Source of the DNA: Roseomonas xinghualingensis
GTDB lineage: Bacteria > Pseudomonadota > Alphaproteobacteria > Acetobacterales > Acetobacteraceae
Direction: 5' to 3'
Length of the DNA stretch: 64,000 bases
NCBI RefSeq assembly: GCF_025791835.1
Contig: NZ_JAOXLP010000004.1
Location: 124,001 to 188,000, forward strand
A model generated the notes under the pieces. It had not been told where the DNA came from. It did not search any database and saw only the letters and a program-made list of their open reading frames with translations. Positions 48,138-56,904 of this stretch are shown here, one piece after another. Position 1 is the stretch's first letter. Every line of letters starts with the position of its first letter. The translations under genes were made by a program, and so were the position numbers.

Positions 48138-49976
48138 ATGCCCGGCTTCACCACCCGCCCCGAATTGCGCGGCACTTTCGGCGCCGTCGCCTCCACGCAT
48201 TGGGTCGCCTCATCCGTGGGCATGGGGGTGCTGGAGCGGGGCGGAAATGCCTTCGATGCCGCGGCGGCCTCGGGCTTCGCGCTGCAGGTGCTGGAGCCGC
48301 ATCTGAACGGCCCGGCGGGGGACGCGCCGATCATCGCCTGCCCGGCGGGAGCGGATGAGCCGGTGGTGATCTGCGGCCAGGGCCCCTCCCCCGCCGCCGC
48401 GACCATGGAGCATATGCGCGGGCTCGGGCTGGACCTGGTTCCGGGGACGGGTTTCCTGCCCGCCTGCGTGCCGGGTGCCTTCGGAGCCTGGCTGACCATG
48501 CTGCGGAACTGGGGGACAGTCTCGCTGCGCGAGGTGCTGGAGCCGGCGATCTTCTATGCGCGGGAAGGGCATCCGCTGGTTCCGCGCATTCCCGCCGCCA
48601 TCACCTCGGTGCGGGAGTTGTTCGAGACACAGTGGCCAAGCTCGGCGGAGATCTATCTGCCGGGCGGCAAGGTGCCGGAGGCGGGCCATCTGTTCCGCAA
48701 CCCGGCCCTGGCCGCCACCTATGAGCGCATCCTGGCCGATGCCGAGACGGTCAGCGGGCGGGAGGCGCAGATCCAGCGCGCGCTGGACTACTGGTATCGT
48801 GGCCCCGTCGCCGAGGCGATTGACCGCTTCTACCGCGGCACGGAATGCTGGGACGTTTCCGGCCGTTCCCATCGCGGGCTGCTGAGCGCGCAGGACATGG
48901 CGGAATGGGAGGTGCCGGTGGAGCGCCCCGTCTTCGCTGATTACGGGCGTTTCCGCGTCTTCAAATGCGGCGCCTGGAGCCAGGGGCCGTCCTTCCTGCA
49001 GGCGATCAACATCCTCTCGGGCATGGATCTGGATTCCATGGACCCGCTGGGGCCGGACTTCGTCCATGTCACGGCGGAAGCGATCAAGCTCGCCTTCGCG
49101 GATCGCGACTGCTGGTATGGCGACAGCGCGCCGGTTCCGCTGGAGGCGCTGCTTTCGCCGGAATACGCGGCGCAGCGCCGCGCGCTGATCAGCGACACGG
49201 CCTCACACGAGTTCCGCCCCGGCAGCCCGAAGGGGCGCGCGCCGGTGCTGCCGCCGCTGCATGTCGCCGGCACGCGCAAGGAGCCACGCATCGGCACGGG
49301 CGAGCCGACGGTGGCGCGGGAAGATGCGCGTGGCGGGCTGGACCATGCGGGCGAGCCACAGACCACGGCGGCGGGCACGCATCGCGGCGACACCTGCCAT
49401 GTCGATGTGGTGGACCGCTGGGGCAACATGGTCTCGGCCACGCCTTCGGGCGGCTGGCTGCAATCCAGCCCGGTGGTGCCGGGGCTGGGCTTCGCGCTGA
49501 CGGTGCGCGGGCAGATGTTCTGGCTGAAGGAAGGGCTGGCCTCCTCCATGGCGCCGCGCGTGCGGCCGCGCACGACCCTGACGCCGAGCTTCGCCTATCG
49601 CGACGGCAAGCCCTATCTCGCCTTTGGCACGCCGGGCGGGGACCAGCAGGAGCAGTGGTCGCTGCTGCTCTTCCTGCACCACGCGCATCACGGGATGAAT
49701 CTGCAGGAGGCGATCGATGCGCCCGCCTTCCACACGGATCATGCGCCGGCCTCCTTCTGGCCGCGCGAGACGGCCTATGGGACGCTGACGCTGGAGAACC
49801 GCTTCCCCGCCGCGACGGTGGAGGAGCTGCGGCGGCGTGGCCATCAGGTGACGCTGGGCGATGCCTGGTCCGAAGGCCGCCTTTCCGCCTGCTCACGCGA
49901 GGCGGATGGGGAGCGGCATGTGGTCAAGGCCGCCGCCAATCCGCGCGGCATGCAGGGATATGCGGTGGCCCGGTAG
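48138..49976 (+). CDS. ggt: Gamma-glutamyltransferase family protein
   Basis: A 612-residue Ntn-hydrolase. Near the N-terminus: ASSVGMGVLERGGNAFDAAAASGFALQVLEPHLNGPAGD, the usual large-subunit start. The autocatalytic nucleophile is Thr419 in GDTCHVDVVDRWGNMVS. The small subunit has GFALTVRGQMFW and PRTTLTPSF. There is no signal peptide, so it resembles cytoplasmic YwrD-like members rather than periplasmic GGT. It cleaves or transfers gamma-glutamyl groups, for example from glutathione. Divergent from the peptide transporter operon, with GAGGAACC before the ATG. Confidence 0.92.
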   Translation: MPGFTTRPELRGTFGAVASTHWVASSVGMGVLERGGNAFDAAAASGFALQVLEPHLNGPAGDAPIIACPAGADEPVVICGQGPSPAAATMEHMRGLGLDLVPGTGFLPACVPGAFGAWLTMLRNWGTVSLREVLEPAIFYAREGHPLVPRIPAAITSVRELFETQWPSSAEIYLPGGKVPEAGHLFRNPALAATYERILADAETVSGREAQIQRALDYWYRGPVAEAIDRFYRGTECWDVSGRSHRGLLSAQDMAEWEVPVERPVFADYGRFRVFKCGAWSQGPSFLQAINILSGMDLDSMDPLGPDFVHVTAEAIKLAFADRDCWYGDSAPVPLEALLSPEYAAQRRALISDTASHEFRPGSPKGRAPVLPPLHVAGTRKEPRIGTGEPTVAREDARGGLDHAGEPQTTAAGTHRGDTCHVDVVDRWGNMVSATPSGGWLQSSPVVPGLGFALTVRGQMFWLKEGLASSMAPRVRPRTTLTPSFAYRDGKPYLAFGTPGGDQQEQWSLLLFLHHAHHGMNLQEAIDAPAFHTDHAPASFWPRETAYGTLTLENRFPAATVEELRRRGHQVTLGDAWSEGRLSACSREADGERHVVKAAANPRGMQGYAVAR

Positions 49977-49995
49977 GCGCCCCGGGCGGGGCGGC

Positions 49996-50325
49996 TCAGC
50001 GGCTGGCCCCGCCTCCCCAGAGGATGACGCCCGCGCCCAGCAGGCAAAGGGCGGTGCCGCCCAGGTCCCAGCCATCCGGCACCCGCCCCTCCACCGCCCA
50101 GAGCCAGGCGAGGGAGGCGGCGACGTAGACACCGCCATAGGCGGCATAGGCGCGGCCCGCCGCCGAGGCCTCCAGCAGGGTCAGCAGCCAGGCGAAGAGC
50201 GCCAGCGAGGCCATGCCGGGCAGCAGCGCCCATACAGGCCAGCCCAGGCGGCGCCAGCCCCAGAAGGCGAAGCAGCCGCCGATCTCGGCGAGCGCCGCCG
50301 CGCCATAGACAATCACGGATCCCAT
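49996..50325 (-). CDS. YnfA-family (UPF0060) membrane protein
   Basis: A 109-residue protein with four membrane helices, a normal length. Signature pieces: [39 protein letters not shown] and [16 protein letters not shown]. The family resembles small multidrug-resistance proteins and is sometimes linked to efflux, without firm proof. A GGCGGGGC/GCCCCGCC inverted repeat (49985-50013) spans its 3' end and the convergent ggt end. Confidence 0.92.
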   Translation of the reverse strand: MGSVIVYGAAALAEIGGCFAFWGWRRLGWPVWALLPGMASLALFAWLLTLLEASAAGRAYAAYGGVYVAASLAWLWAVEGRVPDGWDLGGTALCLLGAGVILWGGGASR

Positions 50326-50370
50326 CGGGGCAACTTGCCATGGCGCCCCCCAAGACCCCAATTCGGCCTC

Positions 50371-51072
50371 ATGAAGCGATTCTGGGATCAAGCTGCCGTC
50401 CAGCCCGTTGAAGCAGGCTGGGGCATCGCTCTGGACGGGCGCCCGCTGCGCCTGCCGGGCGGCACCACCCTGCACCTGCCGACTCGTCCGCTCGCCGAGG
50501 CGGTGGCCGAGGAATGGGCGACTGCCGGCGGGGCCAAGGGCAATGAAATGAGCATGGAGGACGTGCCCCTCACCCGCCTGGTGGGCACGGCGGTGGACCG
50601 GATCGCGCCGGATCCGGCACCAAGTGCCACCGCGATCGCGGAGTATGGGCAAAGCGACCTGCTCTGCTACCGCGCCGAGGACCGGCGGCTGGCCGCGCTG
50701 CAGGCCGAGCACTGGCAGCCGCTGCTGGACTGGGCGGCGCTGCACCATGACGCGCCGCTGCGGGTCACCACCGGCATCACCCATGTGGCGCAGTCGGAGG
50801 ATGCGCTGCGGGCGCTGCATGCGGCGGTGGCGGCCCATTCGCCCTTCGGGCTGTCGGCATTGGGTATCGCGGTGCCGGCCATGGGGAGCCTGGTGCTGGG
50901 GCTGGCATTGTCGGCCGGGCGGATCGATGCCGCCGAGGCGCATCGGCTGGCGGTGCTGGACGAGACCTATCAGGAATCCTTCTGGGGCACGGATGCGGAG
51001 GCGGCGGTGCGCCGGACGCGGGTCGCCGCCGATATCGCGGTGGCCGCCCGGCTACTGGAGTTGTCCCGGTGA
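50371..51072 (+). CDS. ATP12-family F1-ATPase assembly chaperone
   Basis: A 233-residue protein of the ATP12 family found in alphaproteobacteria and mitochondria. Seen: [30 protein letters not shown] at the start, and conserved EWATA, MPLTRL-like segment ([14 protein letters not shown]), [10 protein letters not shown], and the late [16 protein letters not shown] helix. ATP12 binds F1 alpha subunit during assembly. Its stop overlaps the acylphosphatase start. No ATP synthase genes lie in the window. Confidence 0.9.
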   Translation: MKRFWDQAAVQPVEAGWGIALDGRPLRLPGGTTLHLPTRPLAEAVAEEWATAGGAKGNEMSMEDVPLTRLVGTAVDRIAPDPAPSATAIAEYGQSDLLCYRAEDRRLAALQAEHWQPLLDWAALHHDAPLRVTTGITHVAQSEDALRALHAAVAAHSPFGLSALGIAVPAMGSLVLGLALSAGRIDAAEAHRLAVLDETYQESFWGTDAEAAVRRTRVAADIAVAARLLELSR

Positions 51073-51344
51073 AGGCACGGCTGCTGCGGATCCAGGGGCG
51101 CGTCCAGGGCGTCGGCTACCGGGACTGGCTGGTGGGGGAGGCCACCGCTGCCGGGTTGACCGGATGGGTTCGCAACCGGGCGGATGGCACGGTGGAGGCG
51201 CTACTGGCCGGGGAGGAGGCAGCGGTCGGCGCCGTGCTGCTCGCGGCTCGACGAGGGCCGACGGCCGCGCGGGTGGACCGGATCGAGGAGCGCTTCGCCG
51301 AGCTGCCGGAGGAGCCGGGCTTCCAGCGAAGGCCAACCCTTTAG
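51069..51344 (+). CDS. Acylphosphatase
   Basis: A 91-residue acylphosphatase with a GTG start overlapping the preceding stop. The catalytic loop is [14 protein letters not shown] (Arg in GVGYR) and the second catalytic residue Asn lies in [17 protein letters not shown]. It hydrolyses carboxyl-phosphate bonds in acylphosphates. The stop overlaps the end of the convergent mtgA gene. Confidence 0.9.
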   Translation: MKARLLRIQGRVQGVGYRDWLVGEATAAGLTGWVRNRADGTVEALLAGEEAAVGAVLLAARRGPTAARVDRIEERFAELPEEPGFQRRPTL

Positions 51345-52084
51345 CGGGCGCAGTCCAGCAGGGGGCCAAGCTGGCCCATGCGCCGCTCGATGATGGACGC
51401 CCTGCGGAGGACGTAGCCCGATGGACGCGCGGCTGACCAGTTTAGCGGGCTGGGCAGCACCGCCGCCAGCCGGGCGGCCTCCCGCCGCGTCAGGGCATTG
51501 GCGGGCTTGTTGAAAAAGGCGCGGGAGGCGGCCTCGGCGCCGTAGATACCCGGCCCGAACTCCACGATGTTCAGATAGACCTCCATCACCCGCTGTTTTG
51601 GCCAGAGCAGGGCGATCTGCGGGGTGAGCCAGGCCTCGATCACCTTCCGCACCGGGTCCCGCCCCGGCCAGAGAAACAGGTTCTTGGCGGTCTGCATGGT
51701 GATGGTGCTCGCGCCGCGCGGCCGCTCGCCATCCCACCAATCCTCGATTTCACCGTGCAGGGCGCGGAAGTCGAAGCCCAGGGACTGCTCGCAGAAGCGG
51801 TTGTCCTCGGCGGCGATGACGGCGTGGGCCAGGGCGGGTGCGATGGATTCCAGCGGTACCCAGTCCTTTTGCAGCCCCTCCCCCTGCACGGCCCGGATCA
51901 GCATCAGCGGGGTTACAGGCACGGGGACAAAGCGGAAGGCCAGCATCAGGGCCAGCGGCACCAAGATGAATGCCAGCGCGCTTCGGGCGAGCCAGCGCCG
52001 CCAGGGCAGCCGCTTGCTCAAGATGCGTGAATCGAGGGGTGCCGGCCCATGCCCTCTGGTGGCCGCCGGGCCGGTCTGCGTCAA
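51341..52084 (-). CDS. mtgA: Monofunctional biosynthetic peptidoglycan transglycosylase
   Basis: A 247-residue GT51 glycosyltransferase without a penicillin-binding domain. One N-terminal membrane helix ([21 protein letters not shown]) is followed by motif 1 [19 protein letters not shown], with catalytic Glu in the EDNRF, then [33 protein letters not shown] and [30 protein letters not shown]. It polymerises lipid II into glycan strands. Start 52084 gives ~25 residues before the helix. Confidence 0.94.
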   Translation of the reverse strand: MTQTGPAATRGHGPAPLDSRILSKRLPWRRWLARSALAFILVPLALMLAFRFVPVPVTPLMLIRAVQGEGLQKDWVPLESIAPALAHAVIAAEDNRFCEQSLGFDFRALHGEIEDWWDGERPRGASTITMQTAKNLFLWPGRDPVRKVIEAWLTPQIALLWPKQRVMEVYLNIVEFGPGIYGAEAASRAFFNKPANALTRREAARLAAVLPSPLNWSAARPSGYVLRRASIIERRMGQLGPLLDCAR

Positions 52085-52310
52085 GCGCGGCCCATCTCAC
52101 CTTGCGTTGCAGCACGGCTTGGACCATCTTCCGCCCGTGCCTGGCGAACATCCGGGCGACGCCCCGGCCGCGTGAGACGGCCGCCTCGCGCAATGATGCG
52201 CGCGGCCCTGACCGGGGCGGCAATCTTCCGATGCCTTTGGATGCGACCGGACACGCGGGGCGCTTCCACCCGCCTTGGCGGCCCCGGATGGGCTGCCCCG
52301 ATTGGAATCC

Positions 52311-53675
52311 ATGACTCAGTTCACTGAACTCGGCCTCGCCGCGCCGCTGCTGCGCGCGCTTGAGGAAGAGGGTTACACCACCCCCACCCCGATCCAGGCC
52401 CAGGCCATCCCGGCCGCCATCCAGGGCCGGGACGTGCTGGGCATCGCCCAGACCGGCACCGGCAAGACGGCGGCCTTCGCCCTGCCGCTGCTGCACCGGC
52501 TGGCCGAGAACCCGCGCCGCGCGGCGCCCTTCACCTGCCGCGCCCTGATCCTCTCCCCGACCCGCGAGTTGGCCTCGCAGATCCATGAGAGCATCCGGGC
52601 CTATGGCCGCCACATCCGCCCGAGCACGGCGCTGGTCTTCGGCGGCGTGCCGGAGAATCCGCAGAAGCGCGCCATGGCCAAGGGCGTGGACGTGCTGATC
52701 GCGACGCCGGGCCGCCTGATGGACCTGCTCAACCAGCGCGCCATGAAGCTGGACGGGATTGAGGTTTTCGTCCTGGACGAGGCCGACCAGATGCTGGATC
52801 GCGGCTTCTGGCCGACCATCCGGCGCGTGGCCGGCATGCTGCCGCGCACGAAGCACACGATGTTCTTCTCGGCCACCATGCCGGACGACATCGCCAAGCT
52901 GGCCAAGGAGCTGCTGCCCGATCCGGTGCGGGTCGAGGTCACGCCGGTCTCCACCACGGCCGAGCGTGTGAACCAGCGCGTGATCCACACCCGTGCCGAT
53001 GGCAAGCGCACCCTGCTGGCGCAGCTTCTGAAGGCCGATGGCGTGGGCCGCGCACTGGTGTTCAGCCGCACCAAGCACGGTGCCGACCGCATCGTGAAGC
53101 AGCTGGAGCAGGACGGCCTCGCCGCCGGCGCCATCCATGGCAACAAGAGCCAGGGGCAGCGCGAGCGGGCGCTGGATGCCTTCAAGAAGGGCACGGCGCC
53201 GATCCTGGTGGCGACCGACATCGCCGCCCGTGGCATCGACGTGGATGGCGTGACGCATGTCATCCAGTACGACCTGCCGGAAGTGCCGGAGACCTATGTG
53301 CACCGCATCGGCCGCACGGCCCGTGCCGGCGCCTCGGGCGAGGCGGTGGCGCTGGTGGCCCCGGACGAGGTCGCGCTCCTCCGCGCCGTGGAGAAGCTGA
53401 CCCGCCAGCAGGTGCCGGCCGAGGGCGATATCCCCACCGGCCCGGTGCCGCGCCCGCCGCACCGCCAGCAGCAGCGCGGACCGCGCCGCGATGGCGGCGG
53501 CCAGGGTCAGGGCCGTGGTGGGCCGCAGCGCGAGGGCCAGCGCCATGCGCAGGGCCGTCCGGGCGGTGGCCAGGGCCAGCCGGGGCGCTCCGCCGGGCAG
53601 GGCCAGCGCCGGCCAGACGCGGAGCGCAAGGACCGCAGCTGGCGTGAAGCCGACTTCCGCGACAGCCGGCGGTGA
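52311..53675 (+). CDS. DEAD-box RNA helicase, RhlE-like
   Basis: A 454-residue helicase. Motifs: Q-motif (TPTPIQAQAIP), Walker A AQTGTGKT, PTRELA, motif II VLDEADQML, motif III FFSATM, motif IV-VI including LVATDIAARGIDVDG and YVHRIGRTARAG. ATG 52311 matches the conserved FTELGL start. The C-terminal ~85 residues are a Gly/Gln/Arg-rich disordered tail (RDGGGQGQGRGG and similar repeats), typical of RNA-binding RhlE proteins. A strong terminator follows. Confidence 0.93.
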   Translation: MTQFTELGLAAPLLRALEEEGYTTPTPIQAQAIPAAIQGRDVLGIAQTGTGKTAAFALPLLHRLAENPRRAAPFTCRALILSPTRELASQIHESIRAYGRHIRPSTALVFGGVPENPQKRAMAKGVDVLIATPGRLMDLLNQRAMKLDGIEVFVLDEADQMLDRGFWPTIRRVAGMLPRTKHTMFFSATMPDDIAKLAKELLPDPVRVEVTPVSTTAERVNQRVIHTRADGKRTLLAQLLKADGVGRALVFSRTKHGADRIVKQLEQDGLAAGAIHGNKSQGQRERALDAFKKGTAPILVATDIAARGIDVDGVTHVIQYDLPEVPETYVHRIGRTARAGASGEAVALVAPDEVALLRAVEKLTRQQVPAEGDIPTGPVPRPPHRQQQRGPRRDGGGQGQGRGGPQREGQRHAQGRPGGGQGQPGRSAGQGQRRPDAERKDRSWREADFRDSRR

Positions 53676-53686
53676 GATGAGAACAG

Positions 53687-53711
53687 GGCGCCCCTCGGGG
53701 CGCCCTTTTTC
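53687..53711 (+). terminator. Rho-independent terminator after the helicase gene
   Basis: GGGCGCCC-CTCG-GGGCGCCC forms an 8-bp perfect stem with a tetraloop, followed by TTTTT. It begins 11 bases after the helicase stop and faces the convergent lipB gene. Confidence 0.88.
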
Positions 53712-53744
53712 GTTGGGGCTGTTTTCGTGATGGCCCCTGAGACT

Positions 53745-54422
53745 TCAGGTTCGGTCCCCGAACACCTCGGCCCAGGCGGCGATGAGGGCCGAATCGGCCT
53801 CCTCCATGGTCGCGGGGATGCCCAGGGCATGCAGGCTGGTCACGCCGTGCTCGGCGATGCCGCAGGGCACGATTCCGCCGAAATGCGACAGGTCCGGATC
53901 CACATTCAGCGCGATTCCGTGCCAGCTCACCCAGCGTGAGACCCGGACCCCGATGGCGCCGATCTTCGACTCGGTGCCGTTGGCCCGGTCCTGCACCCAG
54001 ATGCCGACCCTGCCCTCGCGACGCTCGCCCCGGATGTTGAAGCGGTCCAGGGCGCGGATCACCCATTCCTCCAGCCCATGCACATAGGCGCGCACATCGC
54101 GGGCCGGGATGGTGCCGTGGGGGCGGGTGAGGTCCAGCATCACATAGGCCGTGCGCTGGCCGGGGCCGTGATAGGTCCATTGGCCGCCACGCCCCGCCTC
54201 GAAGGTGGGAAAGCGCGATTCCAGCAAGCCCTCAGGGCGCGCCGATGTCCCGGCGGTGTAGCTAGGCGGATGCTCCACCAGCCACACGGCTTCCCCCGCC
54301 GTTCCGGCCCGGATGGCGGCCGCACGGGCCTCCATCGCGGCCAGTGCATCGGGCACCGGAACGCGTTCTTCAGAAATCAACCATTCCGGAGCCGGAAGCC
54401 CAGTTGCTGCCTCCGCATTCAT
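53745..54422 (-). CDS. lipB: Octanoyl-ACP:protein octanoyltransferase
   Basis: A 225-residue LipB. Seen: [38 protein letters not shown], the Lys of [23 protein letters not shown] and the catalytic Cys187 in [15 protein letters not shown]. It moves octanoyl groups from acyl carrier protein to lipoyl domains for lipoate synthesis. It begins 24 bases before the tRNA-Leu gene on the other strand. The lipA partner is not in the window. Confidence 0.95.
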   Translation of the reverse strand: MNAEAATGLPAPEWLISEERVPVPDALAAMEARAAAIRAGTAGEAVWLVEHPPSYTAGTSARPEGLLESRFPTFEAGRGGQWTYHGPGQRTAYVMLDLTRPHGTIPARDVRAYVHGLEEWVIRALDRFNIRGERREGRVGIWVQDRANGTESKIGAIGVRVSRWVSWHGIALNVDPDLSHFGGIVPCGIAEHGVTSLHALGIPATMEEADSALIAAWAEVFGDRT

Positions 54423-54445
54423 CGGTTATACGCCGCCCCCAGCCA

Positions 54446-54531
54446 GCGGTCATGGCGGAATGGTAGACGCGCCAGCTTGAGGTGCTGGTGGGGGAAACCC
54501 CGTGGAAGTTCGAATCTTCTTGACCGCACCA
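54446..54531 (+). tRNA. tRNA-Leu (anticodon GAG)
   Basis: A complete cloverleaf of 86 bases including an encoded CCA. The acceptor arms GCGGTCA and TGACCGC pair perfectly. The anticodon stem CCAGC/GCTGG holds the loop TTGAGGT with GAG at 54479-54481. A long class-II variable arm (TGGGGGAAACCCCGT) and the T-arm GGAAG-TTCGAAT-CTTCT confirm leucine identity. It reads CUC and CUU codons. Confidence 0.96.
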
Positions 54532-54629
54532 ATTTCTCTCTCACTCGGTTGATAGCGCCGCGTCCGTCCGCCACCCTCCGTCCATGAAGACGGGCCGCCC
54601 TGGCGGCAGGCGGCGAAAAGGACGTGTCG

Positions 54630-56894
54630 ATGGACGAGGATTTCCGCAAGGCCGCGCTGGACTATCACCGGCTGCCGCGCCCGGGGAAGCTCTCCATTGA
54701 GCCGATCAAGCGCATGGCAACCCAGCGTGATCTGGGGCTTGCCTATTCCCCCGGCGTCGCCGCTGCCTGCATGGAGATCGCGGCCGATCCCAGCAAGGCC
54801 TATGACTACACCGTCCGCGGCAACATGGTCGCGGTCATCACCAATGGCACCGCCGTGCTCGGGCTCGGCGCCATCGGAGCACTCGCCTCCAAGCCGGTGA
54901 TGGAAGGCAAGGCGGTCCTCTTCAAGAAATTCGCCAATATCGACTCGATCGACATCGAGGTGGACGAGCGCGACCCGGCGAAATTCGTCGAGGCCGTCGC
55001 CGTGCTGGAGCCGAGCTTCGGCGCCATCAATCTCGAGGACATCAAGGCACCCGAGTGCTTCGAGATCGAGAGCGCGCTGCGCGCCCGCATGAAGATCCCG
55101 GTCTTCCATGACGACCAGCATGGCACCGCGATCATCGTGGCCGCCGCCGTGCGCAACGGCCTGCTGCTGCAGGGCAAGCCGATCGGGCAGGCGAAGATCG
55201 TCACCTCCGGCGCGGGTGCCGCGGCGCTGGCCTGCCTCGACCTGCTGGTGGCGATGGGCGCGACGCGCGAGAACATCACCGTCTGCGACATCGAAGGCGT
55301 GGTGTATGAGGGCCGCACGGTCCTGATGGACCCCTACAAGGCCCGCTACGCGCGCGCGACGGATGAGCGCACGCTGGAGCAGGCGCTGCCGGGCGCGGAT
55401 GTGTTCCTCGGGCTTTCGGCGCCGCGCGTGCTGAAGCCGGAGTGGCTGCCTTCCATGGCGCCGAAGCCGCTGATCCTGGCGCTGGCGAATCCCGAACCCG
55501 AGATCCTGCCCGAGGCGGTGCGCCTCACCCGCCCCGATGCGATCGTGGCGACGGGCCGCTCGGACTACCCGAATCAGGTCAACAACGTCCTCTGCTTCCC
55601 CTTCATCTTCCGTGGCGCGCTGGATGCGGGCGCGACGACGATCAACGAGGCGATGAAGGTCGCCTGCGTGGAGGCCATCGCGCGGCTGGCGCGGGCGGAG
55701 GCGAGCGAGGTGGTGGTCGCGGCCTATGGCGGGCATGCCCCCATCTTCGGGGCCGAATACATCATCCCCAAGCCCTTCGACCCCCGGCTGATCCTGGAGA
55801 TCGCGCCCGCCGTCGCGCGCGCGGCGATGGATTCCGGCGTGGCCACGCGCCCGATCGAGGATTTCGATGCCTACCGGCGCGAGCTGGAGCGCTTCGTGTT
55901 CCGCTCGGGCGACCTGATGCGTCCGGTCTTTGCCGCTGCGCGCGGCGCCAACCGCCGCATCGCCTATGGCGAGGGCGAGGATGAGCGGACGCTTCGCGCG
56001 GTGCAGACCGTGCTGGACGAGGGCATCGCCGAGCCGGTGATCATCGGCCGCCGCGAAGTGATCACCGAGAAGGTCCGCACCATGGGCCTGCGGATGGAGC
56101 TGGGCGGCAGCGTGACCGTGATGGACCCGGAGGCGGATGAGGAGGCCTTCGCGCCGCTGCTCGCGCTCTATCAGAGCAAGGTCGGCCGCCGGGGGATTCC
56201 CATCGATGCGGCGGCGCGCGCGCTGCGGACGCGCCCCACCGTTGCCGCGACGCTGCTGCTGGAGACAGGCCAGGTCGATGCCGCCATTGTCGGCGGCACG
56301 GGCGACTGGATGACACATTGGCATCAGGCCTTCGACATCGTGGGCAAGCGCCCCGATGCCGGGCGCGTCTATGCCATGACGGGCGTAATCCTGCCGGCCG
56401 GCACGCTGTTCTTCGTGGACACCCATCTGCTGGTGGATCCGACGGCGGAGCAGGTGGCGGAGATGACCTGCCTGGCCGCCGAGCAGGTGCGCGCCTTCGG
56501 GGTGGCACCGCGCGTGGCGCTGCTGTCCCATTCCTCCTTCGGTGCCTCGGACGCACCCTCGGCCCGCAAGATGCGCCGCGCGCTGAAGATGATCCGCGAG
56601 CGCGACCCCTCGCTGGAGGTCGATGGCGAGATGCATGGCGACGCGGCGCTGGAGCCCGCGATCCGCGACCGGCTGGTGACGGATGGGCAGCTGACCGGCT
56701 CGGCCAATCTGCTGGTCTTCCCGAATCTCGATGCGGCGAATATCGCCTACAACCTGCTCAAGGCGGCCGCTGACGGGCTGCAGGTGGGCCCGATCCTGCT
56801 CGGCATGAACAAGCCGGTGCATGTGATGGTGCCCTCCACCACCGCACGGGGCATCGTGAACCTCTCGGCCATCGCCGCCGCGCAACCGGCCTGA
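54630..56894 (+). CDS. maeB: NADP-dependent malic enzyme with phosphotransacetylase-like domain
   Basis: A 754-residue MaeB-type enzyme. ATG 54630 has AAAAGGA at good spacing; the GTG six bases earlier is too close. Residues 1-~430 are the malic enzyme: YSPGVAAACMEIAADP, NGTAVLGLGAIGALASKPVMEGKAVLFKKFA, INLEDIKAPECFEIE, VFHDDQHGTAI and the Rossmann VTSGAGAAALACLDLL. The remaining ~325 residues are a phosphate acetyltransferase-like domain, usually catalytically silent and regulatory. It decarboxylates malate to pyruvate with NADP+. Confidence 0.94.
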   Translation: MDEDFRKAALDYHRLPRPGKLSIEPIKRMATQRDLGLAYSPGVAAACMEIAADPSKAYDYTVRGNMVAVITNGTAVLGLGAIGALASKPVMEGKAVLFKKFANIDSIDIEVDERDPAKFVEAVAVLEPSFGAINLEDIKAPECFEIESALRARMKIPVFHDDQHGTAIIVAAAVRNGLLLQGKPIGQAKIVTSGAGAAALACLDLLVAMGATRENITVCDIEGVVYEGRTVLMDPYKARYARATDERTLEQALPGADVFLGLSAPRVLKPEWLPSMAPKPLILALANPEPEILPEAVRLTRPDAIVATGRSDYPNQVNNVLCFPFIFRGALDAGATTINEAMKVACVEAIARLARAEASEVVVAAYGGHAPIFGAEYIIPKPFDPRLILEIAPAVARAAMDSGVATRPIEDFDAYRRELERFVFRSGDLMRPVFAAARGANRRIAYGEGEDERTLRAVQTVLDEGIAEPVIIGRREVITEKVRTMGLRMELGGSVTVMDPEADEEAFAPLLALYQSKVGRRGIPIDAAARALRTRPTVAATLLLETGQVDAAIVGGTGDWMTHWHQAFDIVGKRPDAGRVYAMTGVILPAGTLFFVDTHLLVDPTAEQVAEMTCLAAEQVRAFGVAPRVALLSHSSFGASDAPSARKMRRALKMIRERDPSLEVDGEMHGDAALEPAIRDRLVTDGQLTGSANLLVFPNLDAANIAYNLLKAAADGLQVGPILLGMNKPVHVMVPSTTARGIVNLSAIAAAQPA

Positions 56895-56904
56895 GGCGCC
56901 CGGC

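Noticed and set aside
53460..53660. The Gly/Gln/Arg-rich repeat at the end of the helicase as a DNA repeat or CRISPR
   Set aside because: The repeats are imperfect, in frame, and encode a disordered RNA-binding tail usual for RhlE-type helicases.
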